A stretch of DNA of 44,540 bases from Thermodesulfobacteriota bacterium (GTDB taxonomy: Bacteria; Desulfobacterota_D; UBA1144; Nemesobacterales; UBA2774): assembly GCA_035325995.1 (NCBI GenBank), contig DAOKYU010000014.1:1-44540 (forward strand), in the 5' to 3' direction. Position 1 is the first letter of the stretch, and each line of letters opens with the position of its first letter. Below, piece by piece: positions 43,150 through 44,540 of the stretch. The position numbers and the translations under genes are program-made. The notes under the pieces were generated by a model that worked only from the letters and a program-made list of their open reading frames with translations, was not told where the DNA came from and did no database searches.

Positions 43150-43536
43150 CCAGGTATTTTATTAAGGGGATAAAATTGCCTCATCCCGGCAGAATATTGC
43201 ATAATCACAGCATGTTACGAGACGAAGAAAATATCACAGGAATTATCTGGACGCACCGTTAATTAATCGTGGATTGAGGCCCGGTCACCGTGTCCGTCGG
43301 AACGGCCGCGAGAAAGGCGCCTCCCCTGCGCTTTTTTCAAGCTCTAAGCGCCTGGTAAGACTGGATTTTCGTGAAGTCCCCCGGAACTCGGCGCACGACG
43401 CTGTCTACAGTGTCATACGTCGCCGGGGATAACTTTAATGAGCGGCGGAGCCCGTGGGCCTCGCGGTTATTCGCTGGAATGATCCCTGAAATCGAGTATC
43501 ATCGATATATACGAGTCTATAAGCCGGAGAAACGTA
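43150..43536. other. Intergenic region, no gene seen
   Basis: About 390 bases lie between the divergent RHH operon and the first DUF1801 gene. A weak hairpin with arms AGGCGC and GCGCTT precedes TTTTTT near 43315-43337. No unit of the palindromic repeat family is present, unlike most other gaps in the window. Confidence 0.4.
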
Positions 43537-44004
43537 TTGGCCGGGAAGACATCCAAAAAGACGCCGAAGAAGTCGGAGGGGGCTGCGAAGAAGGCCGACT
43601 CGGGGCAGCCGAAACTCCTCTCCGGCGGCAATCCCCGGATACCCAAGGGCTACGGCGACGCCCCCGTGCAGGCTTATATCGACGCCATGCCGGGCTGGAA
43701 GCAGGGCGTCGGACGCCGCCTCGACGAGATCGTCACGCGCACAATCCCCGGCGTGTACAAGGCAGTGAAGTGGAACTCCCCCTTCTACGGATTCGAGGGC
43801 GAGGGCTGGTTCCTCAGCTTCCACTGCTTCACGAAGTACATAAAGGTGACGTTCTTCCGCGGCACGTCGCTGCATCCCGTCCCTCCCGGCAAGTCGAAAC
43901 ACCCGGAAGTGCGCTACCTCGACATCTACGAGGGTGCGCTCGACGAAGAGCAGTTCGCCGGCTGGGTGAAGCAGGCCGGCGAATTGCCGGGAGAGCACAT
44001 GTGA
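43537..44004 (+). CDS. DUF1801 family protein, first copy
   Basis: This 155-residue protein starts at TTG 43537, which has GGAGA 7 nt upstream. A Lys/Ser-rich flexible N-terminus (KTSKKTPKKSEGAAKK) precedes a DUF1801 (YdhG/YobT/YlqH-like) domain: MPGWKQGVGRRLDEIVTRTIPG, VKWNSPFYG, GWFLSFHCFTKYIKVTFFRG and a C-terminal EQFAGWVKQA. The fold is related to frataxin/CyaY-like small alpha/beta proteins; its biochemical role is not known. The second copy follows 44 nt downstream, probably as an operon. Confidence 0.87.
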   Translation: MAGKTSKKTPKKSEGAAKKADSGQPKLLSGGNPRIPKGYGDAPVQAYIDAMPGWKQGVGRRLDEIVTRTIPGVYKAVKWNSPFYGFEGEGWFLSFHCFTKYIKVTFFRGTSLHPVPPGKSKHPEVRYLDIYEGALDEEQFAGWVKQAGELPGEHM

Positions 44005-44048
44005 GCGCCCACGTGTAGCGCGTTCCCGAAATCGAGGCAACGAGAAAA

Positions 44049-44465
44049 ATGACGACAACCCCGAAGAAAACCAGGAGCGCCGCGAAGGAAACGAAAGGAG
44101 CGGGCTCCCCCTCGCGGCTGATAGACGCGCGAATCGACGAGCTCGGCGACTGGCGCGGCAAGACTCTCGCCCGGATACGCGCCCTCGTCAAGGAGGCCGA
44201 TCCCGAGGTCGTTGAGGAATGGAAGTGGCGCGGCGTTCCCGTGTGGTCGCACGCCGGAATAATCTGCACCGGCGAGACGTACAAGAAGGCCGTGAAGATG
44301 ACCTTCGCCAGGGGCGCTTCGCTCGAAGACCCTTCGGGCCTCTTCAACTCGAGCCTCGAAGGCAACACCAGGCGCGCCATCGACTTGCACGAGGGCGACG
44401 AGATCGACGAAAAGGCGCTCAAGGCCCTCGTCCGCGCGGCTGTGGCCCTCAACACGTCGAAGTGA
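44049..44465 (+). CDS. DUF1801 family protein, second copy
   Basis: This 138-residue protein has a basic N-terminal tail (TTTPKKTRSAAKETK) and a DUF1801 domain: LGDWRGKTLARIRALVKEADPE, EEWKWRGVPVWSHAGIICTG, YKKAVKMTFARGASLED and IDEKALKALVRAAV. It is paralogous to the gene before it (shared W..G.PV/F pattern and F.RG loop) but clearly diverged. ATG 44049 has GAGAAAA upstream. Function unknown; the window ends 75 nt after it. Confidence 0.87.
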   Translation: MTTTPKKTRSAAKETKGAGSPSRLIDARIDELGDWRGKTLARIRALVKEADPEVVEEWKWRGVPVWSHAGIICTGETYKKAVKMTFARGASLEDPSGLFNSSLEGNTRRAIDLHEGDEIDEKALKALVRAAVALNTSK

Positions 44466-44540
44466 GTCCGCTCGTCACTTTGCCAGTCATTGCTGTAGAT
44501 GTTAAGTAATTCGGGGACAGGATTTAAGGAACTCTGCCGG

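Noticed and set aside
1..44540. Insertion sequences or tRNA/rRNA genes
   Set aside because: I found no transposase-like protein, no terminal inverted repeats bounding a gene, and no tRNA cloverleaf or rRNA sequence anywhere in the window.

Overview
The window looks like a chromosome segment of a high-GC Gram-negative bacterium. The evidence is several lipoproteins with clear lipoboxes, an OmpA/Pal-type lipoprotein, many signal peptides, and an IPTL-type C-terminal sorting signal of the kind handled by exosortase H. Codon use is GC-rich, with frequent ATA (Ile) and AGG (Arg). A deltaproteobacterial/Desulfobacterota-like or candidate-phylum host is my guess; no rRNA, tRNA or taxonomic marker gene is present to settle it. 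I saw no transposase, integrase, CRISPR array or phage gene.

Layout. 0.2-3.9 kb: alpha/beta hydrolase, Kazal-type lipoprotein, small unknown protein, AI-2E family permease. 4.5-5.6 kb: a two-gene nucleotidyltransferase-fold module behind an AT-rich promoter full of inverted repeats; the second gene has an apparent C-terminal frameshift. 5.9-7.9 kb: large secreted thaumatin-like protein with calcium-binding DxDxDG repeats. 9.5-18.4 kb: voltage-gated K+ channel, secreted PQQ-type propeller, NarL-type response regulator, lipoprotein, DHA2 transporter, secreted unknown. 19.7-25.2 kb: unknown protein, stand-alone S24-fold protein lacking its catalytic residues, secreted PrcB-like protein, GAF-GAF hybrid histidine kinase, periplasmic rhodanese. 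26.3-34.5 kb: lipoprotein, methyltransferase, OmpA lipoprotein, FMN reductase, glucosaminidase, glycerophosphodiesterase, AbiEi/AbiEii pair, glutathione S-transferase. 34.8-38.5 kb: IPTL-CTERM protein, then a compact operon of Spy/CpxP-like protein, ECF sigma factor, anti-sigma-like membrane protein, CnrX-like metal sensor and ICMT-family membrane protein. 39.4-44.5 kb: DUF1398 protein, DHA2 transporter, a HicA-HicB fusion with a separate ribbon-helix-helix gene, and two DUF1801 proteins.

The most unusual property is the intergenic DNA. More than 30 copies of a modular palindromic unit fill most gaps. Its terminal hairpins keep perfect pairing while the stem sequence changes from copy to copy: five different 6-bp stems with 3-nt loops, plus a second hairpin with a GTAA loop whose stem also covaries. 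A subset of copies carries a C-rich/G-rich cassette that can form either a 10-bp hairpin or a G-quadruplex. Copies are mosaics of each other, and one 267-bp block is identical at two loci 10.6 kb apart.

Other points of interest are the RHH/HicA-HicB-fusion operon, with an 18-bp perfect palindrome inside its promoter spacer, and the metal-sensing sigma operon, in which three successive gene junctions are all 8-nt ATGNNTAA overlaps. Three toxin-antitoxin-like modules lie within 39 kb. All identifications come from reading the sequence; no database search was run.
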